Notes: generated by a model not told the origin, from the letters alone. Shown: positions 9,528-19,092, numbered from the stretch's first letter. The stretch is 64,000 nt of DNA from Ignavibacteriaceae bacterium (GCA_023229425.1 JALNZG010000001.1:1-64000), one strand, 5' to 3'. A program made the numbers and translations.

Positions 9528-10943
9528 ATGTTAGAGCAGCAAAGAACTATAAAAAATGAAGTTGCCATAACCGGTATAGGGCTTCATACGGGCACTACGT
9601 GCACCATGACATTTAAACCGGCTCCGGAAAATTACGGCATTCGATTTGTCCGCACAGACTTAGGCGGCAATCCGGAAATTCCCGCGCTTGTAGATTACGT
9701 AGTTGATGTTTCCCGCGGAACAACCTTAGGGATTGGCGAAGCAAAAGTTTACACGGTTGAACATGTACTTGCCTCCGTTGTTGGTTTGCAGATCGATAAC
9801 ATCATAATTGAACTGGATGGAATCGAACCGCCGATTGGAGACGGAAGCGCAATGCCGTATGTTAATAAACTTTTAGAAGCCGGATTCGTTCAGCAGGAAG
9901 CGCCGAAAGATTATTTGATCATCGAAGAAACGGTAACATACCATAACGAAGAAAATCAAATTGATATTGTCGCACTTCCACTTGATAGTTATAGACTTAC
10001 CGTAATGGTTGATTATCAAAATCCCGCGCTCGGCAGCCAGCATACCGGATTGTTTGATCTGGAAAAAGAATTTGTCTCCGAATTTGCTCCGGCAAGAACA
10101 TTTTGTTTTTTAAGCGAAGTTGAGCAGCTCTCCGATCTTGGTTTGATCAAGGGTGGCGATATTGATAACGCAGTGGTTATTGTTGATAAAACAGTTGTTG
10201 AAGGAGAACTCGATCAATTAAGAAATAAATTGGGAATTGAAAACGAAGTTACAATCGGAGAAAACGGAATCCTCAATAATAAAACATTGCATTTTAAAAA
10301 TGAACCTGTCAGGCACAAATTGCTTGATATGATCGGCGATCTGGCATTGATCGGCGTTCCGATCAAAGCCCAAATATTAGCGGCACGTCCCGGACATAAA
10401 GCCAACGTTGAATTTGCAAAAATGATCCGCAAATTATATCAGCAGAAAAAACTCGTACGAAAATTTCAGCATGTTAAAAAGGAAGGAGTTGTCTTTGATA
10501 TAAACGCCATCATGAAAATTCTTCCGCACCGTTATCCTTTTCTTTTAGTTGATAAAATAACTCTGCTTGATTTAGATAAAAAAGTTGTCGGAGAAAAATC
10601 CGTAACGATTAATGAACCATATTTCCAGGGGCATTTTCCCGGGCAGCCGATCATGCCGGGTGTGATGATTATTGAAGCGATGGCGCAGACCGGTGGGATT
10701 CTTCTCCTAAATTCATTTCCTAATCCCGAAGAAAAACTTGTAATGTTCATGCAGATCAATAACGCCAAATTCAGAAAGCCTGTTGTTCCCGGTGACCTTT
10801 TAACGCTTGTAGTTGAATTAGTAAACAAGAAAAGTAAAGTGGTAATGATGAGCGGGAAAGCGTATGTGCATGAAGTGCTTGTTGCCGAAGCAGATTTTAT
10901 GGCGGCTATTATTGATAGAGATAAAAAACCACAAATTTCGTAA
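9528..10943 (+). CDS. lpxC-fabZ: bifunctional LpxC deacetylase / FabZ dehydratase
   Basis: 471 aa. Residues about 1-310 are LpxC, the zinc-dependent UDP-3-O-acyl-GlcNAc deacetylase that commits precursors to lipid A. Zinc ligands H79, H263 and D267 and the catalytic H290 are all in place. Residues about 322-471 are FabZ, the 3-hydroxyacyl-ACP dehydratase of fatty acid synthesis, with catalytic H369 (GHFPGQPIMPGV) and E383. The fusion is characteristic of Bacteroidota/Chlorobiota and helps place the organism. It acts in the cytoplasm and couples control of lipid A and fatty acid supply. lpxA follows after 8 bases, so they form an operon. The ATG has GAGG four bases upstream. Confidence 0.96.
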   Translation: MLEQQRTIKNEVAITGIGLHTGTTCTMTFKPAPENYGIRFVRTDLGGNPEIPALVDYVVDVSRGTTLGIGEAKVYTVEHVLASVVGLQIDNIIIELDGIEPPIGDGSAMPYVNKLLEAGFVQQEAPKDYLIIEETVTYHNEENQIDIVALPLDSYRLTVMVDYQNPALGSQHTGLFDLEKEFVSEFAPARTFCFLSEVEQLSDLGLIKGGDIDNAVVIVDKTVVEGELDQLRNKLGIENEVTIGENGILNNKTLHFKNEPVRHKLLDMIGDLALIGVPIKAQILAARPGHKANVEFAKMIRKLYQQKKLVRKFQHVKKEGVVFDINAIMKILPHRYPFLLVDKITLLDLDKKVVGEKSVTINEPYFQGHFPGQPIMPGVMIIEAMAQTGGILLLNSFPNPEEKLVMFMQINNAKFRKPVVPGDLLTLVVELVNKKSKVVMMSGKAYVHEVLVAEADFMAAIIDRDKKPQIS

Positions 10944-10951
10944 AGTATAAA

Positions 10952-11728
10952 ATGACAGAAATACATCCAACTGCAATTGTTAGTCCGAAAGCCCAATTAG
11001 GAGAAAACGTTCGCGTTGATGCATACGCAATAATTAAAGATAACGTTATTATAAATGATGAAACATACATCGGTCCGCACGCAGTAATTTATGACGGCGC
11101 CCGCATTGGCAAGAAAGTAAAAATTTATCAATCGGCTTCCATTGCGCACATTCCGCAGGATTTGAAATTCGATAACGATGAATCAACCGCGGAAATAGGC
11201 GACGAAACAGTCATCCACGAGTTTGTTACCGTTCACCGCGGCACAAAAGAAACACGGCTGACCAAAGTTGGAAGTAATGTTTTGTTAATGGCGTACTCGC
11301 ATATTGCTCACGACTGTCACATCGGCAACCGGTGTATTCTTGCGAACGGTGTGCAAATTGCCGGGCACGTTTTTGTTGATGATTGGACGATCATCGGCGG
11401 AATGACCCCCGTGCATCAATTCTGTAAAGTTGGAAAACATTGCATGATCGGCGGCGGATTCCGCGTTACGCAAGACGTTCCCCCCTTTATTCTTGCGGCT
11501 CAAGAACCGCTGCAATACGGCGGACTGAATGTGGTTGGGTTGCGGCGCAGAGGATTTTCAAATCAACAAATACAAATGTTGAAAGATATTTATCAATATA
11601 TTTACCGATCTCAATTGAACGTTACACAGGCGAAGGAAAAAATCACGGAACAATTTGGAGCAGATCCGCTTGCCAACGAAGTGCTGACTTTTCTTAACGA
11701 AAGTAAAAGAGGAATCATCGGAAAGTGA
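10952..11728 (+). CDS. lpxA: acyl-ACP--UDP-GlcNAc O-acyltransferase LpxA
   Basis: 258 aa, the usual length for LpxA. The N-terminal two thirds is a left-handed beta-helix of hexapeptide repeats (IHPTAIVSPKAQLGENVRVDA and onward). The motif YSHIAHDCHIGNRC carries the catalytic histidine at about residue 120, followed by GIP-type helix signals and a C-terminal helical domain. It adds the first 3-hydroxyacyl chain to UDP-GlcNAc in lipid A synthesis. It follows lpxC-fabZ with an 8-base gap and overlaps the next gene by four bases (ATGA-type overlap), showing translational coupling. Confidence 0.96.
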   Translation: MTEIHPTAIVSPKAQLGENVRVDAYAIIKDNVIINDETYIGPHAVIYDGARIGKKVKIYQSASIAHIPQDLKFDNDESTAEIGDETVIHEFVTVHRGTKETRLTKVGSNVLLMAYSHIAHDCHIGNRCILANGVQIAGHVFVDDWTIIGGMTPVHQFCKVGKHCMIGGGFRVTQDVPPFILAAQEPLQYGGLNVVGLRRRGFSNQQIQMLKDIYQYIYRSQLNVTQAKEKITEQFGADPLANEVLTFLNESKRGIIGK

Positions 11729-12456
11729 AATGGCATTTTATTAATTCCGGATTTCAGACCGGAATGTTCAATATGGAATTTGATCTTCAACTTGCAACTG
11801 AATGCAAAGAAGATGAGGCGTACTTCCGTTTGTACCGCTGGAAACCGTATTGTATTTCACTCGGAGCCAATCAGCCGTTCGAAGCGATCAATCTTGAAAA
11901 AACAAAAAAAGATTCCGTTGATGTTGTGCAACGCCCGACCGGCGGCAGAGCAATTCTTCACGCAAAAGAAATTACTTATTCCGTTGTGCTTCCTTTAAGT
12001 TTATCTCTTTCTCCTTCAGAAATTTACCGCGAAATTAATTTTGCCTTGCTTCAAGGATTATTTTTGTATGATGAGCGATTATCCGATGCCGAACTTGAAA
12101 CACAGCAGCCCGATTTTTCTTCAATTTATAAGGATGGTAAAGGAGTTGCCTGCTTTGCTTCTTCCGCGAGAAGTGAAATAAAATTTGAAGGGAAAAAATT
12201 GATCGGCAGCGCACAGCGGAAACTTGGAAATATTATTTTACAGCACGGCTCAATTCTTTGCGGTAAATATCACCGCAAAATGTATGAATACCTTAACGGA
12301 AGCGAGCAGGAAAAATTTGAAGTGAAAAACGAATTGGAATCCAAGACCATTGAACTGGAAACAATTCTTAATGAACTGACCGATTATGATTTCCTTGGCG
12401 AATCTTTAAAGAGCGGGTTTGAAAATCATTTTAAGATCTCCTTCCCGAATGATTAA
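11725..12456 (+). CDS. lipoate-protein ligase A family protein
   Basis: 243 aa with the BPL/LPL catalytic fold. It has RWKPYCISLGANQP, then VQRPTGGRAILHAKEITYSVV near residue 70-90, and the lysine motif KKLIGSAQRK near residue 155, matching the lipoyl-AMP binding lysine of LplA and octanoyltransferases. It probably attaches lipoate or octanoate to dehydrogenase E2 or GcvH, but acceptor and donor (free lipoate, octanoyl-ACP or amidotransfer) cannot be told from sequence. It starts inside the last codons of lpxA (four-base overlap), an unusual partner for a lipid A operon. The overlapping ATG of a GTGAAATGG context makes GTG at 11725 the likely start. Confidence 0.85.
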   Translation: MKWHFINSGFQTGMFNMEFDLQLATECKEDEAYFRLYRWKPYCISLGANQPFEAINLEKTKKDSVDVVQRPTGGRAILHAKEITYSVVLPLSLSLSPSEIYREINFALLQGLFLYDERLSDAELETQQPDFSSIYKDGKGVACFASSARSEIKFEGKKLIGSAQRKLGNIILQHGSILCGKYHRKMYEYLNGSEQEKFEVKNELESKTIELETILNELTDYDFLGESLKSGFENHFKISFPND

Positions 12457-12592
12457 TGCGGATAATTTGTTATTGGTCATTAGTCAATGGTTTTGGGGTT
12501 GTAATGACAACGGCTGCTGTACAAAATTAAAACGAAAAGAATCAATTTAAAATTTAGTGACTACTGACTGATGACCACTGACCAAACTAACT
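12457..12592. repeat. intergenic region with diverged inverted repeat
   Basis: The gap between the lipoate ligase-like gene and the propeller gene contains TTGGTCATTAGTCAATGG near its start and ACTGACTGATGACCACTGAC near its end. They are roughly inverted copies and resemble the simple intergenic repeats seen elsewhere in this window. No gene is evident here; the second arm ends just before the next ATG. Confidence 0.4.
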
Positions 12593-13693
12593 ATGAATAA
12601 AAAATTCCTTCTCCTTTTCCTCGCACTCTTTCTTTTTCAACTTGACCTTTCCGCGCAAGTTGAATATGAATCTTTTCTTGAAGGAGCAACGGTAAACGAC
12701 ATTACCACGGACGGAAGTTCGCTTTGGTTCTCAACGTATGGACAGGGAATTTCCCAATATCTTCCAAAAGAAAATAAATGGACCACCTATTCAACAAAAG
12801 ATAATTCACTAGCGGAAGATTTGTTTTATTGTATCGCCGCGAGCAAGGATTATGTCTGGGCGGGCACTACCGACGGACTGATGACCTTCGATAGAAAACG
12901 GAAACTCTGGCGTAAAAGAAAATTTGGCGCAGGCGGAGAATATGGGAACTGGATACGCTCTCTTTATTATGATGAGAAAGAAAATATTTTGTGGATCGGA
13001 AGATTCATCAATCTTACCCGCTTTGATATTGATAAACAAAAGTATGATGATTTTGATATTACCAACGGCAAAGATTCAAGAACCAATAACATAAAAATTA
13101 TTCGCGCAGACGGGAACGAGTATATTTGGTTTGGAACAGAGGGAGGTGTATTTCGGTATGATAAATCGCGGGTGCTGGAAGATAAATCGCAATTGATCTT
13201 TTACAACAATCAACGGAACGCGTTCCGCGGTGTTGGCGATGCCATTTCAATTTCCGATATTTTGTTTGAGAAAAATTATATCTGGTTCGGCACGGATGAA
13301 TTTATTACCAGCGATAATCCTGAGTTTAACGTCGGCGGTCTGTTCCGTTTTAACCGGAGAGCTTTGTGGGAAAGAATTGATAAAAGGAATGGACTCCCTG
13401 CAAACGGAATTTTTGCTTTGGAAAAAACCGGCGGGTTAATTTGGGTAAGTTGTTATCAGTTCGATAAGAAAAATAAAAAAGAATACGGACGCGGGCTGGC
13501 GTTATTCAATACCGCAACGGGAAAAATTTCTCGGGTAAATCCTGACGATATAAATCTTTCTTCCAACACCATACTTTCGCTCTATTTTGACGGAGTCTCA
13601 ATGTGGATAGGAACGGAAACGGGATTAACAAAAGTGAAAGTTGCAAATCCGCTGGCATTCTGGAGCGGAAAGAAAAAAGTGAAAACAAAATAA
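12593..13693 (+). CDS. exported beta-propeller protein (two-component-regulator-propeller-like)
   Basis: 366 aa. Signal peptide about 1-21 (LDLSAQ). The mature part repeats a blade pattern: GSSLWFSTYGQGISQYLPKE, DYVWAGTTDGLMTFDR, NILWIGRFINLTRFD, EYIWFGTEGGVFRYD, NYIWFGTDEF and SMWIGTETGLTKV. These W-x-G-T-x-x-G-hydrophobic blades are typical of the sensor propellers found in hybrid two-component proteins, here standing alone. There is no sorting domain, so it probably stays periplasmic. Ligand unknown. It stands alone between the lpx operon and a convergent gene array. Confidence 0.7.
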   Translation: MNKKFLLLFLALFLFQLDLSAQVEYESFLEGATVNDITTDGSSLWFSTYGQGISQYLPKENKWTTYSTKDNSLAEDLFYCIAASKDYVWAGTTDGLMTFDRKRKLWRKRKFGAGGEYGNWIRSLYYDEKENILWIGRFINLTRFDIDKQKYDDFDITNGKDSRTNNIKIIRADGNEYIWFGTEGGVFRYDKSRVLEDKSQLIFYNNQRNAFRGVGDAISISDILFEKNYIWFGTDEFITSDNPEFNVGGLFRFNRRALWERIDKRNGLPANGIFALEKTGGLIWVSCYQFDKKNKKEYGRGLALFNTATGKISRVNPDDINLSSNTILSLYFDGVSMWIGTETGLTKVKVANPLAFWSGKKKVKTK

Positions 13694-13712
13694 TCGAAAG
13701 TTTATTTTGCTT

Positions 13713-13790
13713 AGTGAAACTCAGTGTTCTCAGTGCCTTAGTGGTGAAAAAAGATTTACCACTGAGACACTAAGGACACAGAGAAACACT
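13713..13790. terminator. long imperfect hairpin between convergent genes
   Basis: Two 33-base arms, 13713-13745 and 13758-13790, are reverse complements at about 24 of 33 positions plus some G-U pairs, around a 12-base loop. It sits between a plus-strand gene ending at 13693 and a minus-strand gene ending at 13796, so it is well placed as a bidirectional terminator. The words (CTTAGTG, CTCAGTG, ACTAAGG) look like a dispersed repeat family; a related element is at 35431-35496. Confidence 0.5.
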
Positions 13791-13795
13791 TAGAA

Positions 13796-15331
13796 TCACC
13801 TCATTAAAATCATTTTTTTAGTCTGCACAAAATTGCCTGCGCGAAGTTGGTAGAAAAACACTCCACTGGAGAGTTGTTGGTGGTTGGTTGTTTGTTGAGG
13901 ATTGAATGTAACTTGATAAGTTCCCGCCGGTTGTTCTTCATTCACCAAAGTAGCAATTTCATTTCCAAGAACATCATAAATCTTTAATGTTACAAAACTT
14001 CCCGAAAGCTTTCGGGATAACTGCCAACTGATTCTCGTTTCCGGATTAAACGGATTTGGATAATTTTGGTTTAACTTAAAATCGGTGGGGATTGAATTCT
14101 CAAGTTTTTCAACATTGGGAATAATTCGTCTCAATCCGAATGTATCTTTGATGACAGCGTTTGTAGTGAATTTGTGCATCTTTAATGTTTTGTCAGCCCC
14201 AATTCCACCTTCATTATCATTACCGCCACCGTTGGTTGGCAAACCCCAATTAGCACTAAATTTATAAGCAACTGTTAATTGGGAGTAAGCATGAAAAGTA
14301 ATTGTCGTTGTAAATATTTTATCTTCTGCAGTTACATCATCGTGAGTGCCGTCATCATAAAGTTGCATCATTTTTGTGCTGTCGATATCCGGCCATCCTC
14401 CGTCAGGCCATTTAAGAGGAAGGTGACCACCGGCGATATGAATTGTTTTGAATTCTGTTCCCGGCGGGGCATTTATGATTGATGCACCGTTTGTGTTACA
14501 TGTAAATGTGATATTTGCATCTTGATTTAGGACGGTCTCTAATGATTCGTTATTAAAGTTTGCTTCAATTGACATAAAACCATCGTCTAAATTCCACTGT
14601 GATACAACAAAATATCTATCGTTTTGAGTATTGTCTGTTAAATTATTTTTTTCCCAGATTCCCGGACTGTAATAAAATTTGAAAGTGACTATTTCACCAA
14701 CTTCTGCAAACATGGGAACGACTCCCTCATAAAGATCAGCGTTAGTTTGCGACTGTGTTAATATAGTTTCACACCTTTTTGCAAGTTCAAAATTCTCATC
14801 GTCCGATGCTGAAGATGTTGACACGATGGCGCCGCACCAACCACTAAACGAACCTCGCACACCAACGTGATCTATAGTTGGATCAAAAGAACCTTTCAAT
14901 CTTTCGAGTTCCATGTTAATAGAAAAAGTAACTTGAATAGTATGCTTTGGAACATAAACTTTCACATTTTCCCAATAACATTCATAAACATTTGCCCCGG
15001 CGGTTACCGTTAAAGACCAATTAGCTGTTGCCTCCCAAACATCCGGGCTATGAACAAACTTGAAGACCAATTCTTGGTTTTCGGTAAAGTTAGTGAAGAC
15101 AGCTGAATAGATTGAGTCGCCGTCCGCATCAGTCAGTAGATATTCTCTCCCTTCCCAACTATTAAAATTTCCGCGCACCCAAACAGAATCCGTTGCTGCA
15201 TTAAAGGTCCCTCGTTTAATCTGGACACTCATGTTACATTTGAATTCAACGGTTGGGGTTTGCGCAAATGTTGATATTGGAAATAAGAGTAGAGTAAAAA
15301 TCATACAGAGAAAAAAGTTTAACTTTTTCAT
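13796..15331 (-). CDS. secreted glycogen-binding-like module protein with T9SS sorting domain (array gene 5)
   Basis: 511 aa. Signal peptide about 1-23. Module order is A (about 27-125, VWVRGNFNSWEG), B (about 130-265, VTFSINMELERLKG then VRGSFSGW), C (about 270-395, with DDGTHDDVTAEDKIFT) and sorting domain (about 420-511). The R-G-x-F-x-x-W core followed by an F-K-F strand resembles the glycogen/starch-binding CBM48/AMPK fold, so glycan binding is inferred, not shown. It is the shortest member and the last gene of a five-gene minus-strand array. Its sorting domain is odd: between ISWQL and SFVTLKIYD it carries SRKLSG, encoded by a perfect 16-bp palindrome at 14001-14016. The start has GGAGAG upstream. 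Confidence 0.8.
   Translation of the reverse strand: MKKLNFFLCMIFTLLLFPISTFAQTPTVEFKCNMSVQIKRGTFNAATDSVWVRGNFNSWEGREYLLTDADGDSIYSAVFTNFTENQELVFKFVHSPDVWEATANWSLTVTAGANVYECYWENVKVYVPKHTIQVTFSINMELERLKGSFDPTIDHVGVRGSFSGWCGAIVSTSSASDDENFELAKRCETILTQSQTNADLYEGVVPMFAEVGEIVTFKFYYSPGIWEKNNLTDNTQNDRYFVVSQWNLDDGFMSIEANFNNESLETVLNQDANITFTCNTNGASIINAPPGTEFKTIHIAGGHLPLKWPDGGWPDIDSTKMMQLYDDGTHDDVTAEDKIFTTTITFHAYSQLTVAYKFSANWGLPTNGGGNDNEGGIGADKTLKMHKFTTNAVIKDTFGLRRIIPNVEKLENSIPTDFKLNQNYPNPFNPETRISWQLSRKLSGSFVTLKIYDVLGNEIATLVNEEQPAGTYQVTFNPQQTTNHQQLSSGVFFYQLRAGNFVQTKKMILMR
14001..14016. repeat. perfect 16-bp palindrome inside a coding sequence
   Basis: CCCGAAAGCTTTCGGG is fully self-complementary and is read in frame within the sorting domain of the 13796-15331 gene, giving SRKLSG where sister genes have about three residues (AVG). 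It looks like insertion of an intergenic-type palindrome that kept the frame. Confidence 0.75.
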
Positions 15332-15366
15332 AAAAAATCTCTCCGGTTAATTTTTAATTTCATCTC

Positions 15367-17190
15367 TCACCTCAACAAAACCATCTTCTTGGTTTGCACA
15401 AAATTACCGGCGCGGAGTTGATAAAAGTAAATTCCGCTGGCGAGTTGTTGTTGGTTGAAAGAAACTTGATATGTTCCTGCAGGTTGCTCTTCATTCACCA
15501 ACATTGCAACTTCATTTCCAAGAATATCAAAGACCCTTAGACTGACTTTACTATCAACCGATAACTGATAACTAATCACTGTATTCGGATTAAACGGATT
15601 TGGGTAATTTTGTTCCAACTTGAAAGTGGATGGAATTGCGTTTTCGATTTTTTCAACATCAGTAAAATCATGATGTCTTTCAACTCCAAAAGTATCTGCA
15701 ACATCATAATCAAATTTTGAAAAGAGCAGGTTCAATGTGTGATAAGACTCTGAAATGAATTCATTATTATTTCCTCCTCCGTTTGTCTCCAAACCCCAGT
15801 TAGCCCCATATCGATAGGTAATGTGTGAACTTGTATAGTACTTTGGGAATTGGATGATGTTTGTAAATATCTTGTCCCCTGCAATTGCATCATTATGGGT
15901 TCCATCATCAAAAAGTTGCATAACTTTATTCATATCCGAATTCGGCCATCCGCCGCCTGGCCATCGCATAGGGTAATTCGAACCTGCTATATGAATAGTT
16001 TTGAATTCTGTCCCATCCGGTGCATTTATTATCTTTCCACCATTAGTATTGCACTTAAATACAATTAGCGGATCTTGAAGAAAATATGGCGGGTCAGGAG
16101 AAGCTATGTTAAAACCAATTGCGTCATAAGCGAAGGAACCTGAATTAAAAACCTCCTGAGTAACTATGAAAAACCGCTCGAAATTCCCATCCAAATTATC
16201 TCGTTCCCAGGTTCCGGGGCTATAGAAAAATAAAAAATTTATTTTTTCATCCACACTTACAACGGCCGGTGTTGTTACCCGGTAAATGTCAGCACTATCA
16301 GGCAATTCAGTCATAACGGTTTTGCCCCAACCGTTAAATGAACCGCGAACGGAAAGAGTATCTGTTAATGGATTGAAGTATCCAAACAATCGTTCAAATT
16401 CCATGTTTACGCTAAAAGTAACTTGTATAGTTTTATAGTGGGTACAAAAACAAGCGTCTTCCCAAATCCCGGTAAAAATATTGGGTCCGGTGCTTGAAAC
16501 AGTTAATCTTCTGTTTCCAGTTGCTTCCCAAACATCATTTCCGTTGTGGTTGTTGGTAAATTTGAAGGTTAGTTTTTGATCGGCTTTGAAGTTGTAAAAG
16601 ATTCTGGAATAAATTGAATCACCGTCCACATCTTTCAATTCAAAATCGTTTCCACTCCAGCCGTTAAAATCGCCTCGAACGAAAACTTTTTCGCCTCGAA
16701 CAAATTCTCTATTTCTCATTTCTATGGTCATGTTGCATCTAAATTCGACTCTGGTCGGGGAAGAAAAAGGTTCCGAATCAAATCCAATCCAACCTAAACG
16801 AACAAAGCCGCTGTCATAATTAGCCTGAGTTATCACATATTCCCTTACGCCAACAACTTCCCAAATATCGGGTGAATAGCAGAAGTTGAAACGGATTGTA
16901 TCTTGTACGGAGTCAGTAACAGAAATAGTGGCGGTGTAAATATCGGGGTTGGATTGTGAAACCGTCATGTTGGTTTTTTCCCAAGCGTTAAAATTTCCAC
17001 CAACGGAAACAGTATCGGAACCAGGATGAAAGAATCCTGCCAATCTTTCCAATTCCATATCAACTGAAAAAGTAATAAGAATAGTTTTGGAAGTTTTGGC
17101 TGCATTGGTGGTTGTTTCTTGCGCCAAAAGCGGAAGTGAAAGAAAGATAAAAGTTGTTAAAAGAGAAAAAAAGGAAAGTAACTTTTTCAC
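15367..17190 (-). CDS. secreted glycogen-binding-like module protein with T9SS sorting domain (array gene 4)
   Basis: About 607 aa from the GTG at 17190, which begins a clean signal peptide (KKLLSFFSLLTTFIFLSLP) and has GAGGG seven bases upstream. An in-frame ATG at 17223 would add MKLKNKHEGFA and also has a GAGGTGA nearby, so the start is not certain. Module order is B (about 30-135), A (about 138-240), B (about 245-350), C (about 365-500) and the YPNPFNP sorting domain (last about 90). Each A/B module has the RG-x-FNGW or GG-x-FNAW signature of glycogen-binding-like folds. Surface display by T9SS is expected; the ligand is unknown. Confidence 0.8.
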   Translation of the reverse strand: MKKLLSFFSLLTTFIFLSLPLLAQETTTNAAKTSKTILITFSVDMELERLAGFFHPGSDTVSVGGNFNAWEKTNMTVSQSNPDIYTATISVTDSVQDTIRFNFCYSPDIWEVVGVREYVITQANYDSGFVRLGWIGFDSEPFSSPTRVEFRCNMTIEMRNREFVRGEKVFVRGDFNGWSGNDFELKDVDGDSIYSRIFYNFKADQKLTFKFTNNHNGNDVWEATGNRRLTVSSTGPNIFTGIWEDACFCTHYKTIQVTFSVNMEFERLFGYFNPLTDTLSVRGSFNGWGKTVMTELPDSADIYRVTTPAVVSVDEKINFLFFYSPGTWERDNLDGNFERFFIVTQEVFNSGSFAYDAIGFNIASPDPPYFLQDPLIVFKCNTNGGKIINAPDGTEFKTIHIAGSNYPMRWPGGGWPNSDMNKVMQLFDDGTHNDAIAGDKIFTNIIQFPKYYTSSHITYRYGANWGLETNGGGNNNEFISESYHTLNLLFSKFDYDVADTFGVERHHDFTDVEKIENAIPSTFKLEQNYPNPFNPNTVISYQLSVDSKVSLRVFDILGNEVAMLVNEEQPAGTYQVSFNQQQLASGIYFYQLRAGNFVQTKKMVLLR

Positions 17191-17226
17191 TGCGAATCCC
17201 TCATGTTTATTTTTTAATTTCATTTA

Positions 17227-19056
17227 TCACCTCAGCAAAATCATTTTCTTAGTCTGTACAAAATTGCCCGCGCGGAGTTGATAGAAAAATACTCCGCTGC
17301 TTATTATTGTATTCTTACTACTGAATTCTATTTGATAAGTTCCTGCGGATTGTTCTTCATTCACCAAAGTAGCTACTTCATTACCAAGGACATCAAAAAC
17401 TTTTAGTGTTACGAAACCGCCGACTGCAATCTGCCAACTGATGACTGTTTCCGGATTAAACGGATTTGGATAATTCTGTTCTAACTTGTAAGAAGAAGGA
17501 ATTGCTGCACTTTTATTTTCAATTTCTACCCAATCAAAAATTTCTAGAACACCAAAAGAATCAATTACTGTTTCGTTGTATGTGAATCTACCTAACTTTA
17601 AATGGTGAGCTTCTCCAACATAAGCCTCGTTATCATTAACTCCACCGTTTGTTGGTAAACCCCAGTTAGCGCTGTATTTATAAGGAATATTTAACGGTGT
17701 ATAAGTTGGAAAGGTAACGCCAGTTGTAAATATCTTATCTCCTGCAATTGCATCTTCATGAGTTCCGTCATCATAAAGTTGAATCATTTTTGTACTGTCA
17801 GCGTCAGGCCAGCCGCTATCTGGCCATCGCAGAGGTGAGTATTCTCCAGCAACATGAACGGTTGTAAATTCAGTTCCTTGAGACACATTTAAAATTGGAG
17901 CCCCGTTTGTGTTACAAGTAAATGTAATATGTGCATCTTGATTTAAGACTGTTTCTAAAGAGCCATTATTAAAACCTATTGCATCTAAAGCCACCTCACC
18001 TTGATCCCAATTCGATTTTGAAAGGATAAAGTATCTATCGTTTTGTGTACTGTCAGTTAAATTGTTTTCTTCCCAGGAATTCGGACTGTAGAAAAATTTA
18101 AAATTAACTCTCTCTTCCTCCTGAAGTATAATGTCGGTAGTGGTTTCAAAAAAATCCGGTCTAGTTTGTGCAGCAGGCATGGATGTTTTTCCCCAGCTGT
18201 TAAAAGAACCACGAACAAAGACCGTGTCGGTTGATGGATTAAATAAGCCCTGTAATCGTTCAAGTTCCATATTCACTGAAAAAGTAACATGAATTAGTTT
18301 GGATATCAAGCAACATTGGTTTTCCCAATATGCAGTATAGATATTAGCTCCTAAAAGAGAGACCGTTAATTTTCTATTTCCTGTAGCTTCCCACACATTA
18401 TTTCCATTGTTATTGTTGGTAAATTTGAATGTAAGTTTTTGATCTGTTTTGAAATTGTAAAAAATTCTGGAATAGATTGAATCACCGTCAACATCTTTCA
18501 ACTCATAATCTATTCCGCTCCATCCGTTAAAGTCACCACGAACGAAGACTTTTTCGCCACGAACGAATGTTCCTCGTTTCATTTCCACGCTCATGTTGCA
18601 TCGGAATTCCACTCGTGGAACCGCAGGAGAAAAGGATTCGAAATTAAATCCAATCCAACCTAAACGAACAAAGCCGCTGTCATAATTAGCCTGAGTTATC
18701 ACGTATTCCCTTACGCCCACAACTTCCCAAATATCCGGCGAGTAAACAAAATTGAAACGAATTGTATCTTGGACGGAGTCAGTAACAGAAATAGTGGCGG
18801 TGTAAATATCGGGATTGGATTGTGAGACTGTCATTACCGATTTTTCCCAAGCGTTGAAATTTCCTCCGACAAAAACGGTGTCGGAAGCGGGATGAAAGAA
18901 TCCTGCCAATCTTTCCAATTCCATATCAACCGAAAAAGTAATAAGAATAGTTTTGGAAGTTTCGGATACATTGGTGGTTGTCTCTTGCGCTAAAAGCGGA
19001 AGTGAAAGAAAGATAAAAGTTGTTAAAAGAGAAAAAAAGGAAAGTAACTTTTTCAT
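17227..19056 (-). CDS. secreted glycogen-binding-like module protein with T9SS sorting domain (array gene 3)
   Basis: About 609 aa from the ATG at 19056 (GAGGG eight bases upstream); an upstream in-frame ATG at 19089 adds MKLKNKHEGYT. Modules are B-A-B-C then sorting domain, the same order as array gene 4. The signal peptide and first B module are almost identical to that gene, while the second B module (SFNSWGKTSMPAAQ) is closer to other members. That pattern points to recombination between neighbours. The C module has DDGTHEDAIAGDKIFT, an acidic loop that may bind calcium (inference). The sorting-domain loop reads SSKNTIISSG, different from gene 4. Confidence 0.8.
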   Translation of the reverse strand: MKKLLSFFSLLTTFIFLSLPLLAQETTTNVSETSKTILITFSVDMELERLAGFFHPASDTVFVGGNFNAWEKSVMTVSQSNPDIYTATISVTDSVQDTIRFNFVYSPDIWEVVGVREYVITQANYDSGFVRLGWIGFNFESFSPAVPRVEFRCNMSVEMKRGTFVRGEKVFVRGDFNGWSGIDYELKDVDGDSIYSRIFYNFKTDQKLTFKFTNNNNGNNVWEATGNRKLTVSLLGANIYTAYWENQCCLISKLIHVTFSVNMELERLQGLFNPSTDTVFVRGSFNSWGKTSMPAAQTRPDFFETTTDIILQEEERVNFKFFYSPNSWEENNLTDSTQNDRYFILSKSNWDQGEVALDAIGFNNGSLETVLNQDAHITFTCNTNGAPILNVSQGTEFTTVHVAGEYSPLRWPDSGWPDADSTKMIQLYDDGTHEDAIAGDKIFTTGVTFPTYTPLNIPYKYSANWGLPTNGGVNDNEAYVGEAHHLKLGRFTYNETVIDSFGVLEIFDWVEIENKSAAIPSSYKLEQNYPNPFNPETVISWQIAVGGFVTLKVFDVLGNEVATLVNEEQSAGTYQIEFSSKNTIISSGVFFYQLRAGNFVQTKKMILLR

Positions 19057-19092
19057 TGTGTATCCCTCATGTTTATTTTTTAGTTTCATTTG

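Noticed and set aside
10532..10996. Minus-strand open frame of 154 codons opposite fabZ
   Set aside because: It is antisense to a clearly conserved FabZ domain and shows no motif, so it is a shadow of the real gene.
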